From positions 2,048,501-2,112,500 of the forward strand of contig JARWKL010000011.1 in assembly GCA_029961685.1 (NCBI GenBank): a stretch of DNA of 64,000 nt. Direction: 5' to 3'. Position 1 is the stretch's first letter. Every line of letters begins with the position of its first letter. Below the pieces are notes generated by a model that did not search any database, was not told the DNA's origin, and saw only the letters and a list, made by a program, of their open reading frames with translations. The stretch is from Aristolochia californica (taxonomy: Eukaryota > Streptophyta > Magnoliopsida > Piperales > Aristolochiaceae). Positions 25,177-38,749 of the stretch are shown one piece after another. The translations under genes and the position numbers were made by a program.

Positions 25177-28100
25177 TTCAAATCGAGCTGAAAATGTATC
25201 AGAACCGAAGCCGCCGTTGCCTGCGAAGCACTATTGCAACTTGCAAGGATACTTCTCATAACACCATTTCTCACTCCAAAAACTCCACGCTCCTCTTCAG
25301 CTGAATTCCGGTCGGGCTGAAGAGGATAAACCGGAGCTTTTTCTACAAGGACATAACTGGTTTCTCAAAGCGGGAAAATCTTAGTTGCTGGATGGTTCCT
25401 AAGACGGAGGAAGGAGGGTTGGGAATTTGACACGTGTCGTCTCGACATGTGAATGAACGGAAAGATTCCCTGAGGGATATACTTGAAGAAAATTGTTTTT
25501 CTGTGCAGTACGTAGTACGGTCGCGGTGGGGCCACCGGAAGTGATCGAAGATCTGAGGCGTCTACGCGGGTGACGACGGTGGTAAGAGTAGAAAAACTCA
25601 AGAAACTCAAGAAATTACATTAAAAGGGAACTAAGACTCGTAATTAGAAAAAACCACACTTTTGACTTTGACTTTTTCAAGTAAAAGACCAAACTAACCC
25701 TAAAGGGACACCCCTATTGCTTCATCCAAATTGGTGCCTAATTTGCATTATTCTTTCTATTCTACCCCTACAAAATACAAAAAATACCCTAAAGATCCCT
25801 CTAGCTCCTCTTCTATGACAATATTGTGGATTGTATCACATATACTCTTTACAAACTTGAGAAATTGAAAGATAGTTTATCTAAGCATCATAACCTTAAT
25901 TATTTTGAAAGGTAGCTTATATCGATCGGTAATAGAAAAAGTATGAAGGTTAGAGAAACTTTTTAATAGATGTGTTTTGATTGTATATTCTATAAATTTT
26001 ATCACCAAAATGATGATTATACATTGAAAGATTAAACTCCGTTAATCTAGTCAATTAATGAAGGTTTATTCACAAATTCGATAGAATATAAGAATGACCG
26101 ACTTAATAAGGGACAAGTTGTTGGATGGCATTAATAGGTAGGCTATCGAGTATTCTACAAGGATCTTTATTGTCCTCGTGATAGTTGGTATCAAAGCTAA
26201 AACTAGTGCAAATTAACTAATAAAAATGTTTGATCCTAAGAGTAGGGAGATTGCCAGGTGGGATGAAGGACAAACACAAGTCGGCAAGTTGACAATTGTA
26301 GAAGAGAAAATATGCCCACGGAGAGTTCATAGCGGCCGTATACTTGATTAAGGAGATATTAAGCAAGTAAACAAAAGAGTCTAAGTAGTTGTACATGTAG
26401 TAAGACTATCATGACCCTTATTTTCTCTCTCATACTTTTGACATGTGGGACTTTACTAGATGATATATTCATATAAATACTAGTCGATTTTTATTGCCTC
26501 ATGTATGTGTGCTCAGTATTTATTTGTTTTGGAGTTATGTATGGGCATTAAAGTATTTGTCACCTATGGGGTTGTAGACTAGTGTGTAACCTTCTTAGGC
26601 AAGTTATTCGAGAGCACAAGTGGGTCTCTTTTGTCATCGTGATTGATGGTATATGAGGGCCAAACCTAGTGCAAATACATAAGAAAGAGTCTTGATAATA
26701 ATGGAGAGGGGTCGGTGGGGTCGGTGAGTTTAAAGTTATATTTTAATATATTTACTTGAATTTAACTACTAGAATTCAACTTTTGTCGATAAATATTCCT
26801 AGAATAAGGTATTTTATGGTGTATTTTTTAGGCTAATTGTTTAGTAGAATTCTATTATTGGTTAGTTAATTATAATTACGAGGGGAGTTCAATATCTTTA
26901 TGACTAAATTACTAGAAAGAATATCAAAGACATATTGATATAACTTGTCAGTGTACATGTTTCTAGAATATAGAATTTAAAAATCGATACATCTTTAAGA
27001 TTTATAATTGATATTTTAAGACAGTAAAATTAGTTTTTAAGTATGATGGAATTAATGAATAGTTCAAAAATATTACTGAATTAAAACAACTTTATTTGAT
27101 TATTTATTATACAAATGCCTTCATATAATTAAATCTTATTTGCAACAATGGATGGATTATACTTAACAAAAATATTGATAACATAAGTAAAATAGGTATT
27201 AAAAATAAAATAAAAATAAAATTTAAAATAATAAATTAATTTGATTACACTAAAATTCTAGGATTTTGATTACTTCTTTAATCAAGGCATAACTACACAT
27301 ATTACACTTATATGGTAACTTGTACAATTTTCTTAGCTTCACGACTTTGCTGAATACAACTCATTGGATTTTCTTATTACGATCAAACTTTTCATGTAAA
27401 ACCAATGTATAATACTAGGAAAAACACATGTATTTTTGTTTACTCCTTTGATTATTGCCACCTTGTTGCTTCATTTACCTTATAAATATTCAATAAATAT
27501 ACCATAATAAGCAATTCAATTGAAGACATATAGCACAAAGTACACTTACACTCGAAGCACATGGTAACCTTTAAACATTTGTCCAAGTCAATGTGATTAT
27601 GTTGCGGAATTCTGTCATCAATTACAATCCCAATCTTTCTTCACAAACTTAATTTTGACCACTTTTTTTTTATTAAGTAGAATACGCAAATTATTTCTTA
27701 AGGATTTATAATTTTTATATTAATACTAGTTTTATTTTCTTTGTACCAACTAAAAAATAAAAAAAATTTCATTTATCTAGTGAACTTAAAATTACCAAAA
27801 TTTCATTAAACACAATGTTAATATGTTGAAGTATGTAACCTTCATTTGAGCCTAAAAGATAAGTATACATTCTTTGATGAAATTGAAGTTCTAATTAAGT
27901 CATAACCAGCTCTTCATAATAATCTAATTATTGTTGTCCTTCATATTAATTATTTTAAATAAATTTAGTTCATTGACACCTCATTAGTGAGGGAACATGG
28001 ACAAAAGACTAGTCAATCTAAGTTTAAAAATTAAAATTGACATAAAATATGAATCAAGTGAAAATTGAAAAAATTAAGATCAACTTTGAGAGTTCAATCC

Positions 28101-28559
28101 ATCTCAAGTGTGCCACTGGCAACCCAATCAAACCCATTATTATGACTAGGCTAGGGTCAAGTTGTGAACTCTTCACCTCAACCCCCATGAACAAATGGCT
28201 TGTCACATTCTTCAATTTAAACCATAGACTTCCCAAGTTCCAAACTTCCACACCATAGCTTTCCATAGCTTTTCAATCAAAGCCTGACCTTTTGCCTAAA
28301 GGAAATCATGTTTTTACCCTTGAAAGATTTCACAGTAATTATCTTCCAGAGGGTAAAATGGGAATTACATCCGTCGCCATCGGACTCCTTTACACGGCCG
28401 AACTACGAGACACATTTCCTAGATTTCGTGTAATGAAATCTGTTCTTCTAGACCATCTAAAGCGCATACACCAAGTTTCCGAATATTTTACTCCCTCCAC
28501 TTATTATATTCCCTTGTTTTATTATATTATAATCCACTCTCAGACAACTCCATTTTCCT
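25177..28559. other. Intergenic region between divergent PHT4;4-like and YODA-like genes
   Basis: The first 300-400 bp should contain the transporter promoter and leader (minus strand), and the last few hundred bp the kinase promoter. The middle is very AT-rich with LTR-like debris near 26.1-26.7 kb. Open frames at 28049-28756 show no family resemblance. No tRNA or other RNA gene was recognised. Confidence 0.6.
26140..26680 (+). mobile_element. Possible short LTR-type remnant with duplicated ends
   Basis: Two similar blocks lie about 460 bp apart. One runs from TATTCTACAAGGATC to TGGTATCAAAGC and CTAGTGCAAAT (about 26150-26213). The other runs from TATTCGAGAGCAC to TGGTATATGAGGGCC and CTAGTGCAAAT (about 26607-26679). 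Both have a primer-site-like GGTAT motif at the same place. The arrangement resembles a nested or truncated LTR element. No coding region remains. Confidence 0.35.
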
Positions 28560-30970
28560 TCCGAGCACAGACACACTCTCTTTCCTGTCTCTCTCTGGAG
28601 CTGTCGATCTCATTCTCTGTATCGTTAGCTTTGTGCTTTTTGGCTCGGGAGGTAATGCGTAGGATCTCCACAAAGGGAAATGCCAGTGGCTTGAAATTTC
28701 ATCCGTTTTTCACTCCCCATTTTGTGAGGTTTCTAGGGTTTGATCTCTTTACCTGATATTCGAATTGCTGGGGAGAAATCTGGAAGTGATGTCTGGCTTT
28801 TCCTTCGGTTTTGGGTTTTGTTTCATGTTCATGACGGGGTTCTGAGAGCTCGGCGTCGATGAGGAGTTGAATTTGGAAGGGAGTACTGTCGTGTGACTCG
28901 TGAGGTTTGATGTTTGATGGAGGCAAGAGGGTGGTGTAACTCTCTTTTTGGAAGATTTTATCGATGCAGGGCTGTGAAGGTGAGTTGCAATCTTGTCGTG
29001 TTATTTTTGGTCTTTTAAGTGCTTTTCGTCTTTCTTTTTTTCTTGTTTGGATGTCTACTGTAAGTTGTCGTTTTTTAGATCTGGGATGGAAGGTCGGCTT
29101 TTTGGGTGTTTGTGTTGTTATAGATCGATGCTCATTAGGAATGTGTGGTCTCCACGTTGTTGGGTGATTCTCCGTTTCTTTTGATGGGAGATTCTCTGGA
29201 AATGATTGGAGACTGTGCTAAATGTTGTTCGTTTGAATGATTGACCGTGGGAAAGTGGTGAATTCGTTTTTTGTTGGAGAAAGATAGTGAATTTTCTTAA
29301 CATGTGCGCGCAATGTCCGTCTATTTTGCTTTTTGCTATTTTTGTTTCCATTCAAATTACATTTTTCCTTTACATTCAACAAAAAAAATTTTCGGCTCTG
29401 TACTGTGAAACAACATGAATTCTCAAATGTATGCAAATATCTTTATTTCTAAATAAGGTGGTAATCTGATGACAGTTTGGGCTGTATGATCGGTGGAAAA
29501 GGCATCATATTGACCATGTTTTATTGGTTCTACTCTAGTCATCTTACAAATGGTACAATAATTCGGACTGTCTTGTGGAATGGGCACATATTTAAAAACC
29601 TGTCGGTGGATTTTTGTAAAGTAGGTGATATGTTTTGATGTTTTTACTGAGGCTGCACATGTCAATCTTCGTCCTTTGTTTCGTCTTTATTAGGGCCTGT
29701 TTGCAATCTTTTACTAGGTCTTTTACTTGCTTCTTTATTTAGCTTCCAAACTTATAAACTATTTTTTTATTACAATTTTTGTGATGATTATGCATTTGAA
29801 TTTAATAAAGAAAGAAGTGATCAGTGCTCTTGAAATTGAGAACAATGAGTCCTTTTTAATTGAAAAATATATGGTATATGAAAGAATTTTTTAAGGGTAA
29901 AGTTTCATCTCTAAGGATCCTGCTTTGGAGACTATTGTGCAATTCAATGTTTGTCATGGAAAAAGAGTACTTTTTCTTGGGCAGTGCAGACTGGTGCTTT
30001 TAGAATCTTGTCAAAAGAGTTAAATGGTGCTATAATTATTTAGAGAAAAATTACATGGCTGCTGTGGAAGCCTGTTCTCATATGTGATTTGAATGTATTG
30101 ATGGGTACTGGTGATTTCTGGCCTGATTATGTTAACTAGCCAGATTTAAATGTCGTATTTGGACTCGGTATGATACCTTGCTTTGGGTTCAGACGTCACA
30201 TAAGCAGATGACTTAATGTATTTTACTTAAAAAGTTGCCTTATCTGGCTCTTCAGAGGTTTTTATTAAGTGAAATATAATTGATGAAGATGAGAGATGCA
30301 GGAAGGGAAGAGACGAATGAAGGCAGCCCCCCTCTTCTGTTGTGTAGCTCTGCTCTTTAGTGAAATGTGCCTCTAGGAAAACAAAAAGGAAAGAGATGAA
30401 AGAAGAGCAATAAATGATAGCACCAAAATAGCTTGCTTATATTTTTTCATGTTGGTTGTTGAGGTTACATGTACATGCAATATCCATGCTTGAATAATAC
30501 TGGTTTGATTTAGATCTAACCTGAGCCATTGTTTGCAGAATGTACTACCTTATTGACAACTGTTGTCCTACCTCCTATACTTTATCTTGGTCTGGGCACA
30601 GCAGATTCACCTGCTAGCATTTCCTTTTCAAAATTACTTTCTTATGCCTTCAATTACCATTTTGTGTTAACTGTGATAAGAAGTATTATTGTGGTCTTTT
30701 TTTTTATTCTGTTGTTATAATTTTTATATGTTATTATAATCTTACTGTTCAGGTTATGTGGAGGCCTATACCCTTTTTTTCTGAAATGCATGCATGATTG
30801 ACTTGGAAATCTGTGCGCTGGTGTGGGTTACCACTTTAAAGGTTCAGTTTGTCAGAAGAAGATCATTGTTCATGTAGTTTCCTACGTCTGTGGGCTATTC
30901 TCTGTGGTTTAACTATGCATTAGAGTTGGAGGGACTTCACTCTTTTTTTCAGGCCCTGTAAAAACAAATC
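28560..30970 (+). promoter_or_regulatory. Untranslated leader of the YODA-like gene, with a long intron and upstream AUGs
   Basis: The acceptor CTCTTTTTTTCAG at 30941-30953 places only 17 nt of leader directly before the kinase ATG, so the rest of the leader must lie upstream. The C/T-rich sequence from about 28560 and the donor AAG|GTGAGT at 28979/28980 fit a non-coding first exon and an intron of about 1.97 kb. An earlier donor near 28651 is possible. With the later donor the leader has AUGs at 28655 (33 codons), 28789, 28859, 28910 and 28964. The last would read across the splice and overlap the kinase start in another frame. This predicts translational restraint. The transcription start is inferred, not seen. 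Confidence 0.5.
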
Positions 30971-33900
30971 ATGCCTTCATGGTGGGGCAAGTCCTCATCC
31001 AAAGAAGTGAAGAAAAAGTCAAACAAAGAAACATTTATTGACACATTACATCGGAAGTTCAAGATCCCTTCTGATGACAAGGGTAACATCAAATCAGCTG
31101 GCTCCCGAAGACGCAATGCTGATGCACTCTTTGAAAAGGATTCTCGCTCGCGAGCACAATCAAGGTCACCGTCACCATCTACACAAGTATCTCGCTGTCA
31201 AAGTTTTGCAGAAAGGCCTCATGCACAGCCACTTCCACTTCCTGGGATCCACTCAACATTCGGTCGAACTGCTTCAGGGATTAGTCTCTCAAGACCAGGC
31301 ACAGAGAAATGTAGAAAGGTGAATTTGCCTCTTCCAAAGCCTGACCGCAGCCTGCAGAGGCCTGAGGGTGCAGATGTGGATGGAGATCTTGCCACTGCTT
31401 CGGTTTCTAGTGGTAGTTCCATTGACAGTGATGATCCTATAGATTCCAGAATTCTTAGTCCTCGAGGAAATGATTATGAAAATGTGATAAAGACTGTTGC
31501 AAATAGTCCTACGAGGTGAGTTCTTACTATTGGTTCTTTCAATCTCGAGCAATACGTACAGTAGATTGTGTCTTCACTCTCTTATATTTATATGACCCCT
31601 GAAAATGTTGAAGGGGTTGTGAGCTGATGAACAAAGCCGAAGAATTTACTGCATTTCTAATTAATAAACATGTTGAGAATATCAAGAGATTACTGGGAAA
31701 TAGTTAATTTTCCTCAGGCTCTGAAATGAAAGCTATTTATGTGCTCTCCCTGAAATATCATGGATATATCAAACATTATGTTGATGTCTACGTCTGGTTA
31801 TTAACTTAAACTCGAATCAGGAAAAGATAATTATATTCCTAAGAGTGGGTATTGTGACTCACCATCTTCCTTTTTTCCCCTTTGTGATAACTGATATTAT
31901 GTGTCACATATCTTCTCTTTTTTCAATTTAGGACCTTCTCATCTATGGTGGGATCTCTGCTTTAATTAGTGCTTCCCTATTCTCTTGTGGGGCTGACTGA
32001 GCAGTTTCTGCATCATGTATAGGCCTGCCATAAACATTGTTGTTCTAGTGAGTCAATTTCATACAAAGGGATAATATAGCTTTTAATTTTATCTTTTCTT
32101 GATGCATTAAATTAAACTAAAAATAGACTAAAATGATTTTTTTTGTAATTTTTTATTCTTTAGGGAACCTCTTTGCAGCATGCATGTAAACGATCTTGTT
32201 GGTACCATAATATTCTTGATCTTAAAAAGCTTTGTTATTTGGCTTAAGAAATTGCAATTCCCCATTTATTTCTTTGTATTTATCTGCTTTAGGATATTTT
32301 ATTTTTATAGTCACAAAAATCAATTTTCATATATTCTTTGTGTGGGTCTATACTTATTTGCTGTCACCTTCTGCCAGTCTAATTTAAATCAGCTGGCTAA
32401 AAGAAAGACTTGGCCATGAAAATAACAGTTATCTCATTTATATAAGGGCTTGCGGTATCCCATCTCAAGAAGATACTGGTTGAGTGGGTTGCACATCAGA
32501 TGTGCGTGTGTCTCTAGGGATTTTTCAAGTGGTTTGTGTAAAAATGCTATTTTCTAGGGAAGTGTGTGTTTGAAAAATCTGTAAGTTTTTTTATTTTTCA
32601 TGTATTTCTCAACTATGGCAATTTATTGACATTTGAAGTTCCTTCTGTTGTACTAGTTCTAGGAGTCAACTGGATTCTGTGAATGTGCCGTGGTCCTCTT
32701 GTTTTGAGTTTTCTTTTTTCTTTTTCATTGCTATGGTCATATTTTTATATTATCTCTAATTTTTCTGTTCTACTGTAGCGTTATGTACAAGGATCCATCT
32801 CCAGTAATCACTCGAAAGAACTCAAAGGAGACACTGAAGCCAGCTATGTTATTCAACAACCGGAGCCGCTCTTCATCTCCCAAACAAGGGCTGAGCCATT
32901 ATCCATCAAATCTGCAGATTCCTCTTCACAATACATTTGGCCTTGGAAGCGCTCCAGACAGTTCTATGTCAAGTCCTTCTCGAAGCCCTATGAGAGTTGT
33001 TTGCCATGAGCAAATTGCTGGCTGTGGTTTCTGGTCATCGAGGCCTTACCCTGATGTTAGCCTACTGGGGTCTGGTCAATGCTCTAGTCCTGGTTCAGGA
33101 CATAATTCTGGACACAATTCAATGGGTGGGGATTTGTCTGGGCAATTATTCTGGCAGCACAGCAGGGGTAGTCCTGAGTGTTCTCCCATACCAAGCCCAA
33201 GAATGACTAGTCCTGGCCCCAGTTCTAGAATACACAGTGGGGCTGTCACTCCATTGCATCCTCGGGCAGGTGGTCCTGAATCTCCTACCAGCTGGCCTGA
33301 TGATGGAAAGCAACAAAGTCACAGATTACCTCTTCCTCCAATCACGATTTCCAATTCCTCTCCTTTTTCTCTGTCAAATTCAGCAGCTACGACGTCACCA
33401 TCACTTCCAAGGAGTCCAGGAAGGGCTGAGAATCCAACAAGCCCTGGATCACGCTGGAAGAAGGGGAAGCTTCTTGGAAGAGGAACTTTTGGGCATGTTT
33501 ATGTAGGTTTTAACAGGTTGGTTCTCTTCTGTTACTTATTTCCTTCTGGAATATTTAACACCAGACAAGCTTTATATTCTGGTTGTTGCAGTTAGAGTTG
33601 TATTTCTGGTAATGCTATTGAATTTTATAGTTACTGTTATTTGCTTGAATCATTAAGATTCATGTGGAATGCTTTGAAGTCACTGCAGGTTCATGCCTAG
33701 CTTATGGTCTGTCTTTTTACATAACGGTTGTGCGCCATGCTTCTTCATATCTTCTTGCATTTTTGGAAAGTGAGGATTTCAAGAGGGGACATGTCTAATT
33801 TGGGTTAAATGCATTCCATTGTTGTGCTGGATTATCTTCCTTATTGGTTTGTCTTGGTCTTAGTGAAAGTGGTGAAATGTGTGCAATGAAGGAGGTTACA

Positions 33901-36900
33901 CTGTTTTCTGATGATGCTAAGTCAAAAGAAAGTGCCAAGCAGTTGATGCAAGTAAGTGATGTTTCCAATTGGATAATTGGAAGTTTCCACCATAATTTTG
34001 CTAATCTTCTACCTCTGTTTATTCTGGAAATTATTGTATCTTATTTAGTTGTTGCTTTGCAGGAAATATCTCTGTTGAGCCGCCTGCGACATCAGAATAT
34101 TGTGCAGTATTATGGATCTGAAACAGTAAGCTTCATAAGATGCATTAAATTGCCTAATTTTAGTTTGATGTGATTGACTGAATATCATTTGTCACATCTT
34201 ACATTCATGTGTTACTTGACTTATCAAGCTTTTGCTTAAGAGTGATTCAACACTTCAACCTCTTTGATATTACTTTTGTTCAAGTTTAGGATGTTTTTGT
34301 TATTTTTTCTCAAAATTGGTCTGTGAAATTTATCTTCTAAGCCAAAGAGTTTCAAAGTCTTCTTAACGGGTTAATTGCATCTGTACTTGTTATCAGGTTG
34401 ATGACAAATTGTATATTTACTTGGAGTATGTGTCTGGTGGATCTATCCATAAGCTTCTCCAAGAGTATGGTCAGCTTGGTGAACATGCAATTCGTAGTTA
34501 TACTCAACAAATCCTCTCAGGCCTTGCGTATCTGCATGCTAAAAATACAGTGCATAGGTTGTTAAACAAACAATTCTCGTCAAATTCTGATTTCCTTTGT
34601 TCTAGTTTTTGATTTTTATCTGGTTTATTTATCCAGGGATATCAAGGGTGCAAATATACTGGTTGATCCTAATGGTCGTGTTAAGCTGGCTGACTTTGGA
34701 ATGGCCAAACATGTAAGTTTCTTGCCTTCTGATGAACAATCATCTGTGCCTTGGTTCAGGGGGAATGGATCTGATTGACTGAGTTGCCCACTTAAGAGTG
34801 AACCTGTGCGCTGGGGGAGCACTTATGTTAACCAGAACGTAAATCCATGGAGTAAAAGTGATTTCTGAAGCTTTAAAAGATACAGATTTTGATGCTTTAC
34901 ATTTAGTTTTCTATGGGACTGTGCAAGATTTCTAGTTGTGCATGATTTCTATAATGTCAGTTCTTGCTCCACTTAACCTCTCAAGGGAAAGGTTTATAAA
35001 AAAAAAAGAGAAAAAGAAAATATAATACTCCTACTATGGTTTTAAGTAACAACCAGAAAGGACTAATTGTTAGGGATGGAGTTCCCTGCTACAAGGTCCT
35101 GTTAGGAGATCAAGGTGAATGGATATAATGATCGACTCTTTAGGAAGTATAGTCCAAGATGAATTTATGGAAAAATATAATATTTAAAAGTATTGGATTG
35201 TTCTTACCGCTCAAATATGGAGCCATTTTGGGATCTGTGTAGTCTTGCTTGTTTCTCATATATTTTCTTGGCTATTTATCAGATTACAGGTCAATCGTGT
35301 CCATTATCTTTCAAAGGGAGTCCCTACTGGATGGCACCTGAGGTCAGCACTATTTCTGCTGTTGTATGTGTGAGTTATTATTAGCTCTTTGAAAGTCCTA
35401 CATTTCTGACTTATGCTTATCAGGTAATAAAAAATTCAAATGGCTGTAACCTAGCTGTGGATATATGGAGTCTTGGATGTACTGTTATAGAAATGGCTAC
35501 AACAAAACCACCTTGGAGCCAATTTGAAGGGGTTAGTAAACTTTGAGTGTTTAAAACTTTTTGTATGCTCGTTTTTTTTTTTTACCTCTCTCTACTTGGA
35601 CAATAACTGCGGATGAAATACCCTACTGCTTTTTAGAGCATCATGAGATCAGCATATTTAAAACTATTATGCTAGTTTTTTTGGCAAAGTGGTAAATCTG
35701 GGAGCCTGGCTGATGTTTTGTTTGTATGGATCCACAATATACTGATTTCTTGTCTTATATATTTGATAGATCCAATAGTTGGTTCTTATTGTATTGTGTC
35801 TAACTGCTGCCTATTGTGAAAACTTACTGCTTTACTATTAATTTGTGTTTTCATGTAGGTTGCTGCAATGTTTAAAATTGGGAATAGTAAGGACCTTCCA
35901 CCTATTCCTGATCATCTATCAGATGAAGGCAGGGATTTTGTAAGGCTGTGTTTAAAACGCGATCCCCAGCACCGTCCTACTGCTGCTCAGCTTTTGGATC
36001 ACTCTTTCGTGAAAAATGCTGCTCCACTGGAAAGGCCCATTCCAGGTCCTGAACCTGTAGAAGTATCTCCTACAGTTTCAAATGGAGTTAGATCCACGGT
36101 ATAAGAATTTTTTTAATCTTCCGATTGCCTTTGAGTGTTATCCTGCTGCCTAAGTATGCAAGCAAATACCAAACAGCTAGGCTGTGCAAACAATGTTGTC
36201 CTCTGCTTCCTTAAAAGGGAGTTGAGAAACTTTACTCTGGTACTTGAGTTCATTATAAGAAACTCTTGGCAATGTGCCTTATAAGATTATGCTGTTGGCT
36301 ATAAGGTTATTTTGGTTGGAATTTAATACACCACGAGTGTGATCTTTATTCAGGGCATCAGTCATGCAAGGAATCTCTCCTCCTTGGATATGGAAGGGCT
36401 TGCACTCCATCAACCTAGAGTTGGGAGAACATACCAAGCATCCAGGTCCAAATACTCTCTCTCTCTCTCTCTCATTTGTTGTGGGTGACTTAATCATTTG
36501 TCATGGTTGTGTATGGGATGATTGCAAACCAGGCTTTATTTCTCTTCATTTTTCTACTAAGAATGTCCTTACAATTCCTGTTTTGACCAACAGTGACAAC
36601 GGCATGCCGAGGAACATTTCATGTCCTGTATCTCCTATAGGAAGTCCCCTTTTTCAGTCCAGATCCACTCAACAGATTAATGGGAGGACCTCTCCTTCAC
36701 CCATTTCAAGCCCCAGAACTACTTCTGGTTCATCCACCCCTCTTACTGGGGGCAATGGAGCTCTTCCATTCCATCACCTTAAGCAGTCGGTATATCTCCA
36801 TGAAGGATACAGCAGCATGCCCAGATCTCCTAACAGCCCATACGCCAATGGATCCAGCTACCATGAACCCAATCCTGACATATTTCGGCCCCACTCTCAT

Positions 36901-37101
36901 GCCTTTAGGGAACTCATGGCAGCAGAAAATGACATTCTTGGGAAGCATTTTGGGAGGTCAACCCATGGAGAGTTGTATGATGGGCAATCAGTGTTGGCGG
37001 ACCGTGTGTCCCAACAGCTATTAAGGGATCATGTGAAGTCAAACCCTTCACTTGATCTCAGTCCTAGTTCACCATCTCTCTGCCGTGCTAGTGGTATATG
37101 A
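30971..37101 (+). CDS. YDA: MAP kinase kinase kinase, YODA/MAPKKK4 type, 11 coding exons
   Basis: Predicted 892-residue MEKK-type kinase. Family members relay signals to MKK4/5 and MPK3/6 in stomatal, zygote and inflorescence patterning and in immunity. Coding exons: 30971-31515, 32779-33516, 33864-33951, 34063-34125, 34397-34557, 34637-34712, 35283-35342, 35424-35531, 35859-36098, 36354-36445, 36594-37101. All are GT-AG and the 2679 nt close in frame. The N-terminal half opens with [16 protein letters not shown] and is a long Ser/Pro-rich regulatory region. The kinase domain runs from about 411 to 672: glycine loop [11 protein letters not shown] (from 415), Lys437 in CAMKEV, HRDIKGAN (Asp533), DFG (Asp551) and APE (575-577). 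The C-terminal tail is again Ser/Pro-rich ([14 protein letters not shown]). Catalytic residues are all present. MAPKKK3-type proteins are shorter, so YODA/MAPKKK4 is preferred. Confidence 0.93.
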
Positions 37102-38749
37102 TTTCACATAGCCCGCAGCCTTGAGGATAATTTTATTATTTTGTTGATTATGGTGCGGTTGGCTTCATTACTTATGGCTAAGGCTATTGAGAAAAACCAT
37201 TTTGTACAATAAGGACCCACACAAAAGTGGTAAACGTGGAATAAAATTGGATCATATGAAGCTATGGTGGCTGAAGAAGTGTGATTTATGGCTCTCCTGT
37301 CCATCTCTACAATACGGTAAGCCCTTCTATGTTTAGCATTCAGTTTGAATCTGCTTTGAAGCATTTATTTTTCTTTTTCTTTTTTTTTGGTTGCCTGTTA
37401 CTGGTATATCATTGAATTTTGCGTGTGATTTGTTTATTTGTTTCTTTTGGCTTATATGTTTTCTCGATCTCTGCTTATGGTTAACGGCAGTTCTATCTTT
37501 TAATGTTTTGGTTCTTTATGATACATTGTGCTATATCTTTGATTGGACTATACCTTCCCATTGATTCAATTATATGTTTAGAAATAGCAACCTAGTCTTT
37601 TCAACCCAGCTTTTTGTTAAATATCATTCGTTTTTACTGATTGATTTTTGGTCATTTGTGTTTGTGTAGGGGGGAAATGGCTTCTCATGATGCATAATCC
37701 ACAAATTTCTTGCATTAAAAATACCTACAGTTCATGGTAATCAACGAACTGTGTATTTTTAAAACCACATAGAAGAGAGAAGAAAAGGAAACGACTTAGT
37801 TTGGGAGTTTAGCAGGATTTGGGCGACCTATTTTGTTTTTTTGGTCTGTGGCCATGTACAGATGCTGAAGAACTGAATTTCAATGGTTCCAGATTTGGCG
37901 GCAGGGAAGGCACATCTGGGTCTGTGGAGCCCTAAACTAATTAGTAATTTGTTATAGAGAAAGTGGGCCCTTGTGTAGCTGTTATGAACTGTTCTTCCTG
38001 ATATGTTGTTGTATGTACATTTCTGCAGGAAATTGAAGAAAATTCTAGCTGCCTTGTCCTGTGTTCTGTGTTCTGTGTGCTGTGTTCAGCGGTGTCGTTT
38101 CTTTCTGATATTGAATGATGAAAATAGCAACTGATGAGGTGTAGGAATAAAAATAATGTAATGGAAAAGATTAGGTGCAGATCTAAATTTTATAACCGGG
38201 GCGAATCAGTTGATTCAATTTTGTACTTACAAACGAACCCAGATTGACTGAGTTTTTAACCCAAAGTTCTTATACATAATGAAAGATTTCGGTGCAGCTC
38301 TAAAATTTTTATAACAAATCAGGTGCAGGAACTGTTACAAACCGTTTTGCAGTCAGTGTTGGAAGTCTCATCAAAGCTCTAACAGGACTCAAATACAGGA
38401 AAACGAGGCTTGCTCTCTCCTTCTCATTCTCTCTCTTAAACCTTTCTCTTCTTACCTTTTGCACTTAAAAATACCTTCATATTTTTCTATGTAGCCATGT
38501 TTGTAGAAGATCTGAGCTCAAACTCAGAAGAGATCCCTGAGCAACTATTGTTGGAGACACTATTGCTTGCTTTAGATATCCGAAGGGGATGGATGAGACT
38601 TATAACTAGTCTACGACCCCCTTTTTTTATTTTTTATTTTTCTTGAAAAGATCTAGAACACCATTAACAGAAGAAAAGCAAAGAGTAAAGTAAAACACCT
38701 AGTTAGACTTCTTTCTGGAACACGAGATGTTCACTCAAAGACTCTCAAT
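37102..38749. other. Convergent intergenic region (YODA-like and GPAT genes)
   Basis: The first part is presumably the kinase 3' untranslated region (GT- and T-rich, to about 38.1 kb) and the last part the GPAT 3' untranslated region. No further gene or distinct mobile element was recognised. Confidence 0.5.
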
